Part shown: piece by piece, positions 1 through 6,817 of the stretch
How positions within the stretch are numbered: position 1 is the stretch's first letter
How the letters are laid out: each line of letters begins with the position of its first letter
NCBI GenBank assembly: GCA_945787625.1
Contig: CALZJL010000057.1
Location: forward strand, 1-7,546
Direction: 5' to 3'
Length of the DNA: 7,546 bases
Source of the DNA: an uncultured Prevotellaceae bacterium
GTDB taxonomy: Bacteria > Bacteroidota > Bacteroidia > Bacteroidales > Bacteroidaceae
The notes under the pieces: generated by a model
Seen by the model: only the letters and a program-made list of their open reading frames with translations
What the model was told of the DNA's origin: nothing
Database searches by the model: none
Made by a program: the position numbers and the translations under genes

Positions 1-33
1 AAACGCATATATTTCCGAAAAGTGTTTGCGTTT
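1..33. repeat. Short inverted repeat in the leader (possible terminator remnant or operator)
   Basis: A 7-base arm AAACGCA (1-7) is exactly complementary to TGCGTTT (27-33), leaving a 19-base loop, and a T-rich stretch follows (31-46). It could be the end of a terminator for a gene left of the window, or an operator, because its right arm overlaps the -33 element of the promoter. The loop is long and the stem is short and AT-rich, so a chance occurrence is quite possible. The left arm sits at the window edge, so the stem may extend further out of view. Confidence 0.25.
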
Positions 34-56
34 TAGATTTATTTTTCATATCTTTG
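25..56 (+). promoter_or_regulatory. Bacteroidota-type sigma-ABfr promoter for the peptidase-recJ-recQ cluster
   Basis: TTTG at 25-28 and TATCTTTG at 49-56 are separated by 20 bases. This fits the Bacteroidota primary-sigma consensus (TTTG or TTG near -33, a spacer of about 19-21, TAnnTTTG near -7) with no mismatch in the conserved positions. Transcription would then start around position 62-65, giving a leader of roughly 50 bases before the ATG at 114. I found no comparably good match in the short gaps before the three following genes, so this is the likely promoter for all four. No ribosome-binding sequence complementary to 16S rRNA is visible in the leader, which is normal for this phylum. 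Confidence 0.75.
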
Positions 57-113
57 TGGTCTGAGTGTTATCAATATTACTCGATTGTATCATAACTTTA
101 ACTCTTGACGACT

Positions 114-1517
114 ATGCTTTTTCCTAAACAGACATACGTTGAGCGCCGCCGTGTGCTGGCTGAGAGAATCGGCTCTGGACTGATATTGCTTTTCGGTAAC
201 AACAATTCGCCTGCCAACTATCCTGGCAATGCTTACAAGTGGCGTCAGGACAGTACTTTCTTGTATTATTTCGGACTGCAGCGCGAGGGGCTGTGTGGGG
301 TGATTGACTGTGATGAGGCGAGGGTATGGCTCATAGGCGATGATATTGATATCGATGATATTGTGTGGTTTGGCTCGGTGGCGAGCGTGGCCGATATGGC
401 TGGGGAGTGTGGTGCTGATTGCTGCGCTCCAATGTCTAAGCTTGAGAAGCTGGTCAAGGAGGCTATTGCTGCAGGGCGTAGGGTGCATTTCCTGCCTCAG
501 TATCGTCATGACTTGATGATCCAGCTGATGGACTTGACTGGTATCCACCCTGCCAGACAGCGTGAGATGGCAAGCTTGGAGCTTATTCATGCTGTGTGTG
601 ACCAGCGTGCGTGCAAGTCTGCTGAGGAGATTGCTGAGATTGAGCGTGCGTGTGAGATTGGCTATAAGATGCACACTACGGCTATGCGTATGGTGAGCCC
701 TGCGGTTACGGAGCAGGAGATAGCTGGTACGATTAGTGGCATTGCCGAGAGCTACGGCTGTAAGGTTAGCTTCCAGAGTATCGTGAGCATGCATGGTGAG
801 ATTATGCATGGCTACCCGAGTCCTAAGAGACTGGAGAGCGGACGCTTGCTGCTGTGTGACTGCGGTGCCGAGACGAATGAGAATTATTGCAGCGACAATA
901 CGCGTACGACTCCTGTAGATGGTGTGTTTACGCAGCGTCAAAGGGAGATTTATAGCATCGTTGAGGAGTGTCATGACTTTGCCTTGACTTTGTGTAAGCC
1001 TGGTGTGAGATGGTGGGACGTGCATTTTGGAGTGTGCCGACTCATGACTGAGCGTCTGAAGGAGCTTGGGTTGATGAGGGGCGATGTTGATGCTGCTGTG
1101 GCTGCTGGTGCCCATGCTATGTTTATGCCTCATGGGCTTGGTCACATGATGGGACTGGACGTCCACGATATGGAGGGTTTCGGTCAGACTATTATCGGCT
1201 TTGACGAGGAGACTCAGCCTCGACTGGATCAGTTTGGGACTAACTGTTTGCGTTTCGGACGTCGTCTGCAGGAGGGTTTTGTGATGACGGATGAGCCTGG
1301 CATTTATTTCATCCCGGCTCTGATTGACGATTGGAGGGCTAAGGGGCATTGTGCTGAGTTTATTGACTTTGACTTGCTCGAAACGTACAAGGATTTCGGT
1401 GGTATCCGTCTGGAGGACGATGTCTTGATTACGGCTGATGGCTGCCGTTTCCTCGGCAAGGAGATTATCCCTTATCACATTGATGATGTGGAGGAGTTCA
1501 AACTAAACAAAAAATAA
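114..1517 (+). CDS. pepP: Xaa-Pro aminopeptidase (aminopeptidase P, M24B family)
   Basis: Metallopeptidase of 467 aa that removes an N-terminal residue preceding proline, probably cytoplasmic because no signal peptide is present. Residues about 1-130 form the AMP_N domain (including WRQDSTFLYYFGL). From about residue 170 onward lies the pita-bread catalytic domain. All five expected metal ligands are visible: D249 (in CDCGAE), D261 (SDNTRT), H344 (HGLGH), E394 (DEPGIY) and E434 (RLEDD). H351 in DVHD matches the conserved catalytic histidine of E. coli PepP. Length is close to family norms (E. coli about 440). A TTG at 105 would add three residues, but the ATG at 114 is preferred as the normal start codon. 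It is the first gene of the co-directional cluster. The protein has several Cys-rich stretches (ECGADCC) and uses no TTA or TCA codon and only one CTA. The family call is firm; the exact substrate range is not readable from sequence. Confidence 0.95.
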   Translation: MLFPKQTYVERRRVLAERIGSGLILLFGNNNSPANYPGNAYKWRQDSTFLYYFGLQREGLCGVIDCDEARVWLIGDDIDIDDIVWFGSVASVADMAGECGADCCAPMSKLEKLVKEAIAAGRRVHFLPQYRHDLMIQLMDLTGIHPARQREMASLELIHAVCDQRACKSAEEIAEIERACEIGYKMHTTAMRMVSPAVTEQEIAGTISGIAESYGCKVSFQSIVSMHGEIMHGYPSPKRLESGRLLLCDCGAETNENYCSDNTRTTPVDGVFTQRQREIYSIVEECHDFALTLCKPGVRWWDVHFGVCRLMTERLKELGLMRGDVDAAVAAGAHAMFMPHGLGHMMGLDVHDMEGFGQTIIGFDEETQPRLDQFGTNCLRFGRRLQEGFVMTDEPGIYFIPALIDDWRAKGHCAEFIDFDLLETYKDFGGIRLEDDVLITADGCRFLGKEIIPYHIDDVEEFKLNKK

Positions 1518-1534
1518 ACTAAATAACTACAAAG

Positions 1535-2746
1535 ATGAAAAAAATTATGTTTGTGGCAGCTGTGGCTTTGGTTGCCATGCCTTTGGCGGCTCAGGAAAAG
1601 CTTGAGATGCCTGATGATTCGCTGGTGTTTACAACCGTGTTGGAAAACCCTGTGACTTCAATCAAGAATCAGAACAACAGTGGTACGTGCTGGAGCTACT
1701 CTTCGCTGGCTTTCCTCGAGAGTGAGGCTATTCGCAAGAATCCGAGCCTCAAGGAGGATCTTGACTTGTGTGAGAGTTTCCTCGTGAGCAAGACTTATAC
1801 TGATCGTGCTGACCGCAATGTGCGCACTCATGGTGATGCGAGCTTCAGCCAGGGCGGTTCGTTTTACGATGCTATCTTCTGTATGGAGAACTATGGATTG
1901 ATACCTGAGGGTATTATGCCTTATCCTATCACTCTGTATGGAGACAGCTTGTATAACTTTACGAACTTTTTCCCTCCGATGGAGGCTTATATCGGGGCTA
2001 TCGCCAAGAGTGATGCACGCAAGATTAATCCCGTATGGAAGAAGGATGTGCAGGGCATGATTGACAATTATTTCGGTGTGTGTCCTACGGAGTTTGAGTA
2101 TAAGGGCAAGAAGTATACTCCTCAGAGCTTTGTCAAGGACTACCTGAAGTTGGATCCTGCTGACTATGTTTCGCTCACGAGCTATACTCATCACCCTTTC
2201 TATAAGTCTTTTATCCTTGAGATTCAGGACAATTGGCGCTGGGCAAGCAGTTATAACCTGCCTCTTGACGAGTTTATGCGTGTGATGGACGAGGGCGTGA
2301 GGGCTGGATATACGTTTGCTTGGGGTGCTGATGTGAGCGAGGATGGCTTCAGCCGCCGCTCGGGCAAGAATAAGTGTGTGGCTACTGTGCCTGACACGAA
2401 GCAGACGGCTGGCGTGGGTAGCGACCAGAGCCGCTGGACTGGTGAGAAGGCTGGGGCTAAAATTACTGAGGCCGATGCTGCTGGCGAGAAGGTCATCACT
2501 CAGGAGCTGCGCCAGGAGGGCTATGACAACTGGACCACGACTGATGATCATGGCATGCAGATATATGGTATCGCCAAGGATCAGCATGGCAAGGAGTACT
2601 TCATGATGAAGAACTCTTGGGGCGAGATGGGTCCGTACAAGGGCTTTTGGTACGTGAGCAAGCCTTATGTGGCTTACAAGACGATGAATATCGTTATCAA
2701 CAAGAATGCTATTCCTAAGGATATCCGTAAGAAACTTGGTATCTGA
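1535..2746 (+). CDS. Exported aminopeptidase C-like cysteine peptidase (C1B, bleomycin hydrolase family)
   Basis: Papain-fold peptidase of 403 aa. The N-terminus is a typical Sec signal peptide: MKK, then a hydrophobic core (residues 4-19) ending in PLAAQ, with cleavage most likely after A19. The mature enzyme would therefore be periplasmic. The catalytic set is intact: Q46 (oxyanion hole, KNQNNSG), C52 (GTCWSYSS), H339 (DDHGMQIYG) and N360 (MKNSWG). The long interval between C52 and H339 and the DDHGM form of the His motif fit the PepC/bleomycin hydrolase branch (C1B) rather than classical papains. Relatives form hexameric barrels with internal active sites and act as aminopeptidases; oligomerisation here is inference. 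The gene starts 17 bases after pepP behind an A-rich leader (TAACTACAAAG before ATG), the type favoured for initiation in Bacteroidota. The location differs from the cytosolic PepC of lactic acid bacteria, so I leave out the symbol. Some endopeptidase activity cannot be excluded. Confidence 0.9.
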   Translation: MKKIMFVAAVALVAMPLAAQEKLEMPDDSLVFTTVLENPVTSIKNQNNSGTCWSYSSLAFLESEAIRKNPSLKEDLDLCESFLVSKTYTDRADRNVRTHGDASFSQGGSFYDAIFCMENYGLIPEGIMPYPITLYGDSLYNFTNFFPPMEAYIGAIAKSDARKINPVWKKDVQGMIDNYFGVCPTEFEYKGKKYTPQSFVKDYLKLDPADYVSLTSYTHHPFYKSFILEIQDNWRWASSYNLPLDEFMRVMDEGVRAGYTFAWGADVSEDGFSRRSGKNKCVATVPDTKQTAGVGSDQSRWTGEKAGAKITEADAAGEKVITQELRQEGYDNWTTTDDHGMQIYGIAKDQHGKEYFMMKNSWGEMGPYKGFWYVSKPYVAYKTMNIVINKNAIPKDIRKKLGI

Positions 2747-2760
2747 TATTTGCTCTTCCT

Positions 2761-4482
2761 ATGAATTACATTTGGCATTACAAGGAGCCGGAGCGTAATT
2801 GGCAGGAAGATGCAGGGAGATTGGCAAGGGAGTTGGGTATGAACCCGGCTTTCGGTAAATTGCTCTTGGATCGTGGTATCACTACGGCTGGAGAGGCAAG
2901 GAAGTTTTTCCGACCCTCGCTGACGGATCTTCATGACCCGTATCTGTTCAAGGACATGGCAGCGGCTGTGCAGCGACTGAACTCGGCGATGGGACATAAG
3001 GAGCGTATCCTCGTGTATGGTGACTATGACGTGGATGGGGTGACTGCTGTGGCGCTGGTGTACAGATTCCTACAGCAGTTCTACTCGAATATCGACTATT
3101 ATATCCCTGACAGGTATGAGGAGGGGTATGGGGTCTCACGTCAAGGTATCGACTGGGCTGCCGAGGAGGGCGTGAAGTTGATTATAGTGCTCGACTGCGG
3201 CATAAAGGCGGTGGAGGAGGTGAAGTATGCCAAGCAGAAGGGTATCGACTTTATCATCTGTGACCATCATGTGCCTGACAGGGTGTTGCCTCCTGCTGTG
3301 GCGATACTAAATGCCAAACGTGAGGACGATACGTATCCTTACAAGCATCTGAGTGGCTGCGGTGTGGGCTTCAAGTTGATTCAGGCTTTTGCTATGGACA
3401 ACGGAATGCCTTTTTCGGATCTCGTGCCTCTGTTGGATCTGTGTGCTATAAGTATAGCGGCAGATATTGTGCCTATCATGGGCGAAAACCGCATATTGGC
3501 TTATCATGGCTTGCGCCAACTCAACCAAAGCCCGAGTGTGGGTGTCAAGGCTGTCATCGGCATCTGCGGACTTGAGGGTAGGGAACTCACTCTGATGGAC
3601 GTTATCTATAAGATAGGACCTCGGCTGAATGCTTCGGGACGTATAGAAAATGGGCGTGAGAGTGTGTCGCTGCTCGTGGAGAAGGACGAGGAGATGGCGG
3701 CTCGCAGGGCTGCGCAGATTGATCACTATAATGAGCAGCGCAAGGACTTGGACAAGGCTATGACTGAACAGGCCAACCAGATTGTGGCTTCGCTGGTACA
3801 CCAGAGTGACCATAAGGCTATCGTCATCTACAACGAGGAGTGGCACAAGGGTGTGATCGGTATCGTGGCTTCGCGGCTTACGGAGATATATTTCCGACCG
3901 GCTGTGGTATTGTGTTCGGACGGTGGTATGGCTACGGGTTCTGCGCGTTCGGTGGCGGGATTTGATATCTACAAGGCTATCGAGAGCTGTCAGGATTTGC
4001 TCGAAAACTTCGGCGGTCATACCTATGCTTCGGGTCTTACTCTCAGGACGGAGAATGTTCCGGAGTTCAAACGTCGCTTTGAGGCTTACGTTGACGAGAA
4101 TATCTTGCCTGAGCAGACTGCGGCTCAAATAGAGATTGATGCGTATCTTGACTTTAAGGACATCACGCGTCAGTTTTACTATGACTTGAAGAAATTCCAG
4201 CCTTTCGGACCTGAGAACACGAAACCTCACTTCTGTACGCGTGGTGTATATGACTATGGTACGAGTAGGGTGGTGGGCAGGCAACAGGAGCATATCAAAC
4301 TCGAACTGGTCGACAACAAGAGCACGAATGTCATGAACGGCATTGCTTTCGGACAGAGCTCGCAGGCCAGATACATCAAGACCAAACGCTCGTTTGACAT
4401 CGTCTATACTGTCGAGGAGAACTCTCACAAACGTGGTGAGGTGCAACTCATGATAGAGGACATTGAGGCGACTGAACTTTGA
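2761..4482 (+). CDS. recJ: Single-stranded-DNA-specific exonuclease RecJ
   Basis: 5'-to-3' exonuclease on single-stranded DNA, cytoplasmic, acting in recombinational repair, mismatch repair and gap processing. It is 573 aa, close to E. coli RecJ (577). The DHH-family motifs appear in order: GDYDVDG (87-93), DCG (145-147), DHH (168-170) and AADIVP with D235; these acidic residues and histidines bind the catalytic metals. Next come GPRLNASGRI (286-295) and WHKGVIGIVASRL (361-373), both typical of RecJ rather than of oligoribonucleases of the DHH family. The DHHA1 substrate-binding region contains SARS (394-397) and GGHTYASG (418-425). The C-terminal part (about 455-570), beginning around PFGPEN (481-486), corresponds to the OB-fold DNA-binding domain. 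The gene begins 14 bases after the peptidase gene and is followed 26 bases later by recQ, which matches the cooperation of RecQ unwinding with RecJ resection. No missing key residue is seen. Confidence 0.97.
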   Translation: MNYIWHYKEPERNWQEDAGRLARELGMNPAFGKLLLDRGITTAGEARKFFRPSLTDLHDPYLFKDMAAAVQRLNSAMGHKERILVYGDYDVDGVTAVALVYRFLQQFYSNIDYYIPDRYEEGYGVSRQGIDWAAEEGVKLIIVLDCGIKAVEEVKYAKQKGIDFIICDHHVPDRVLPPAVAILNAKREDDTYPYKHLSGCGVGFKLIQAFAMDNGMPFSDLVPLLDLCAISIAADIVPIMGENRILAYHGLRQLNQSPSVGVKAVIGICGLEGRELTLMDVIYKIGPRLNASGRIENGRESVSLLVEKDEEMAARRAAQIDHYNEQRKDLDKAMTEQANQIVASLVHQSDHKAIVIYNEEWHKGVIGIVASRLTEIYFRPAVVLCSDGGMATGSARSVAGFDIYKAIESCQDLLENFGGHTYASGLTLRTENVPEFKRRFEAYVDENILPEQTAAQIEIDAYLDFKDITRQFYYDLKKFQPFGPENTKPHFCTRGVYDYGTSRVVGRQQEHIKLELVDNKSTNVMNGIAFGQSSQARYIKTKRSFDIVYTVEENSHKRGEVQLMIEDIEATEL

Positions 4483-4508
4483 TTCATTTATCGGACTGAA
4501 TTTTCACT

Positions 4509-6404
4509 ATGGGGTGTCCTGACAGGTACATTGCTCTTCTCAAGAGATACTGGGGCTACGATGGTTTTCGTGGTATACAGAGGGAGATTATTGAGAGTAT
4601 ATGTGCTGGTCGGGACACTCTTGGACTGATGCCTACGGGGGGTGGCAAAAGTATATGTTTCCAGGTGCCTGCGCTCGCTATGGAGGGTGTGTGTGTGGTG
4701 GTGTCGCCTCTCGTGGCTCTGATGAAGGATCAGGTGGCGCGGCTGTATGAGTTGGGTATTAAGGCTGTGGCTGTCCATTCGGGCATGAGACGCGATCAGA
4801 TTGTGGTCGCGCTGGAGAATTGTATATTGGGTGATTACAAGATTTTGTATGTCTCACCAGAGCGTCTTGCTTCGGAGCTGTTTCTGACAAAACTGCGCCA
4901 CATGAATGTGTCGTTTGTGTGTGTGGACGAGGCTCATTGCATCTCGCAGTGGGGGTATGACTTTAGGCCTTCGTACTTGAAACTGCAGCAGCTGCGTCGC
5001 ATGGTAGATGTCCCGATTCTTGCTCTTACGGCTACGGCTACGGCGGCTGTCATTGATGATATTCAGGATAAGCTGGGCTTCAGAGAGCGCAATGTCTTCA
5101 AAATGAGTTTTGCGCGTCCGAATCTCTGTTATGGTGTCTGTGGCAATACTGACACTCTGTCGTCAATCAAACGTCTGTTGGAACGGCACGAGGGGTCGAC
5201 AATCATATATGTCAATCGTCGCGAGGGAGCAAGGGGGTGTGCGGAGTTGCTTGTGGCCAATGGATACAGGGCAACGTTTTTTCATGCGGGGCTCTCTGAG
5301 GTGGAGAAGGATGTGCGTCAACGTGAATGGCGTGAGGGTTCTGTCCGTATAATGGTGGCTACGAGTGCTTTTGGCATGGGCATAGACAAGCCTGATGTGC
5401 GTCTTGTCATACATCTTGGTCCGCCTGATTCGCTTGAGGCTTATTATCAGGAGGCGGGGCGTGCGGGGCGTGATGGTAAGCCTGCGTGGGCGATAATGTT
5501 GTATGGCGATGGAGATATAAAGCACTTGAGGGCTTCGGTGGATCGCAACTTCCCTCCTAAAGATGCGGTGCGTGTGTTTTACGACCATTTGTGCTACTAT
5601 ATGCAGATTGGCGTGGGCTCGGGGCTGGGGGTGGCTCGAGAGTTTAGGGCTATGGAGTTCTGCCGTTATTTCCATCATTCGCTGTCGGAAATAGGTCCTA
5701 TGATGTCGATTCTTGAACTGAGCGGGTATGTGAGGTTTTATGATGAAGATGAGACTGTGTCGCGCTTGCAGATAGTCGCTACTCGCCAGCAACTTTATGG
5801 TAGCGTGCATGGTAAGGGGGAGGTGCTGTTCAATTATATCTTGCGAAGATACAGTGGGGTATTTCGTATGTATGCCTATATCGACGAGGATGACATTTCG
5901 ATGCAGACGGGTCTTGCTGTGAGGGAGGTTTATGAGATACTGGTGGGTATGACGCGTATTGGTGTGGTAAATTATATCCCCCGTAGGAGGGTGGCTTTTG
6001 TGCGTCTGGTGCGTGAGCGTGTGGAGGGTGAGAGGCTTGTCATACCGCGCGAGGCGTATGATGATCGCAGAGAGCGTTATGTAGAGCGTGTGTCGGGTGT
6101 GGTGTCGTATCTGCGGGAGAGAGATGTGTGCCGTACGAGGTTGTTGCTGCAATATTTCGGTGAAAGTCCGGATAAGGATTGCGGCAATTGTGACAATTGT
6201 GAGTCTAAGGTTGGCTCGGGAATTGATGATTGTGCTTTTGATGCTATCCGCGATTCAATCCTGAGACAGTTGGCCGACGGTCCTAAATTTGGCTATCAAC
6301 TGGATTTGTCGGCATGGTCGCGTGGTGATGTGATGCTTGTTGTGCGTACCATGACGGAGAATGGCGAGTTGAGGCAGTCTGGGCTGATGCTGGCACTTAC
6401 TTGA
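4509..6404 (+). CDS. recQ: ATP-dependent 3'-5' DNA helicase RecQ, long-insert type without HRDC
   Basis: Superfamily 2 DNA helicase, 631 aa. The motifs are: motif 0 around FRGIQREII (20-28), Walker A MPTGGGKS (41-48, K47), DEAH (140-143) running into the RecQ aromatic loop CISQWGYDFRPSY (144-156), motif III LTATATA (173-179), motif V SAFGMGIDKPDV (286-297) and motif VI QEAGRAGRDG (314-323) with the arginine-finger candidates R318 and R321. The zinc-binding cysteines are C541, C558, C561 and C564, with exactly the E. coli spacing (C-x16-C-x2-C-x2-C). They lie about 220 residues after motif VI instead of about 50. The intervening 345-540 has segments that look like winged helices (about 380-410 and 462-500). 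Only 67 residues follow the zinc site, so the usual winged helix is at best shortened and HRDC is absent. This resembles a second RecQ type that I recall next to recJ in Bacteroides. The ATG at 4509 places motif 0 at the usual distance from the start. The 3' end overlaps a convergent gene by 8 bases. Confidence 0.95.
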   Translation: MGCPDRYIALLKRYWGYDGFRGIQREIIESICAGRDTLGLMPTGGGKSICFQVPALAMEGVCVVVSPLVALMKDQVARLYELGIKAVAVHSGMRRDQIVVALENCILGDYKILYVSPERLASELFLTKLRHMNVSFVCVDEAHCISQWGYDFRPSYLKLQQLRRMVDVPILALTATATAAVIDDIQDKLGFRERNVFKMSFARPNLCYGVCGNTDTLSSIKRLLERHEGSTIIYVNRREGARGCAELLVANGYRATFFHAGLSEVEKDVRQREWREGSVRIMVATSAFGMGIDKPDVRLVIHLGPPDSLEAYYQEAGRAGRDGKPAWAIMLYGDGDIKHLRASVDRNFPPKDAVRVFYDHLCYYMQIGVGSGLGVAREFRAMEFCRYFHHSLSEIGPMMSILELSGYVRFYDEDETVSRLQIVATRQQLYGSVHGKGEVLFNYILRRYSGVFRMYAYIDEDDISMQTGLAVREVYEILVGMTRIGVVNYIPRRRVAFVRLVRERVEGERLVIPREAYDDRRERYVERVSGVVSYLRERDVCRTRLLLQYFGESPDKDCGNCDNCESKVGSGIDDCAFDAIRDSILRQLADGPKFGYQLDLSAWSRGDVMLVVRTMTENGELRQSGLMLALT

Positions 6405-6801
6405 TATACCATCGACCCCGGGTGAAGATGAGCGGTAGGGTAATGCTTTCTTTTGTGCCGTTGCCGTACTTTAGTTCCATGACTACTATTGTGGTGGAGT
6501 CGGTTGTGGTGTCGGACGTGGCTGCGGCTGAGACGATACCGCCTCGGAGATGTTGTTCTTCATCAAGGAATTGTAGCATGAGGTCGTTCATCTGGTGGTG
6601 CATGCTGCTGTCCATCGTTGCTGCGTACTGCATGTTGGCAACGTATTCTGTGGTCTTGCCTGTGATGAGTAGATTGTAGAATTCTTCTGCTGAGAGTCGT
6701 GCGCCTTCTGACGAGGGGTCGTTGAGGTGTGTGGTTTTGTCGCAGCCTGCTAACGCTGCTATGGCCATGAGTATGGGTGTTAGTATGAGTGTCTTTTTCA
6801 T
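6397..6801 (-). CDS. Small putative lipoprotein, NTF2-like (DUF4878-type?)
   Basis: A 134-aa protein with a lipoprotein signal: MKK, hydrophobic residues 5-18, then the lipobox LAGC with C20 as the acylation site. The mature part is about 115 aa. It starts with a polar linker, followed by a segment reading LSAEEFYNLLITGKTTEYVANM (a helix with the 'take one residue run, then size of the pool' look of NTF2-like folds), a Thr/Ser-rich TSDTTTDSTT stretch near 95-104, and beta-like segments ending in TRGRWYIK. This helix-then-sheet order with a terminal 'WYI' resembles DUF4878/NTF2-like lipoproteins of Bacteroidota; the assignment is from memory of the pattern and tentative. D21 follows the cysteine, and there is no strongly acidic surface-export signal after it, so it may stay on the periplasmic side. 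The gene begins 16 bases after lptB and is probably co-transcribed with it. Its function is unknown. Confidence 0.8.
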   Translation of the reverse strand: MKKTLILTPILMAIAALAGCDKTTHLNDPSSEGARLSAEEFYNLLITGKTTEYVANMQYAATMDSSMHHQMNDLMLQFLDEEQHLRGGIVSAAATSDTTTDSTTIVVMELKYGNGTKESITLPLIFTRGRWYIK

Positions 6802-6817
6802 ATCGGTAGGTATTGAG

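Noticed and set aside
105..113. TTG at 105 as the pepP start
   Set aside because: It adds only three residues before an ATG; the ATG at 114 is the usual start codon and leaves the conserved N-terminal domain complete.
90..1478. 462-codon open frame on the minus strand across pepP
   Set aside because: It is an exact codon mirror of pepP, open only because the sense gene avoids TTA, CTA and TCA. The product is a featureless Ser/Leu/His/Thr/Arg-rich sequence with no recognisable domain, while the sense protein has all its catalytic residues.
2735..2760. GATATTTG just upstream of recJ as a -7 element
   Set aside because: It misses the first conserved base of TAnnTTTG, and there is no TTTG at the required distance upstream, so an internal promoter is not supported.
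3307..4446. 379-codon open frame on the minus strand across recJ
   Set aside because: Codon mirror of recJ with no recognisable motif; it ends exactly at the first in-frame sense CTA codon (3307-3309).
4478..4504. TTTG (4478-4481) and TGAATTTT (4497-4504) as a recQ promoter
   Set aside because: The spacer is only 15 bases and the -7 match has two errors in conserved positions.
4687..4698. GT-rich run in recQ as a possible phase-variation tract
   Set aside because: Only about four uninterrupted GT units are present and they encode the conserved VCVVVSPL strand; too short for slippage-driven switching.
5163..6152. 329-codon open frame on the minus strand across recQ
   Set aside because: Codon mirror of recQ, rich in His, Thr and Arg, with no domain; it is bounded by a sense TCA codon at 5163-5165.
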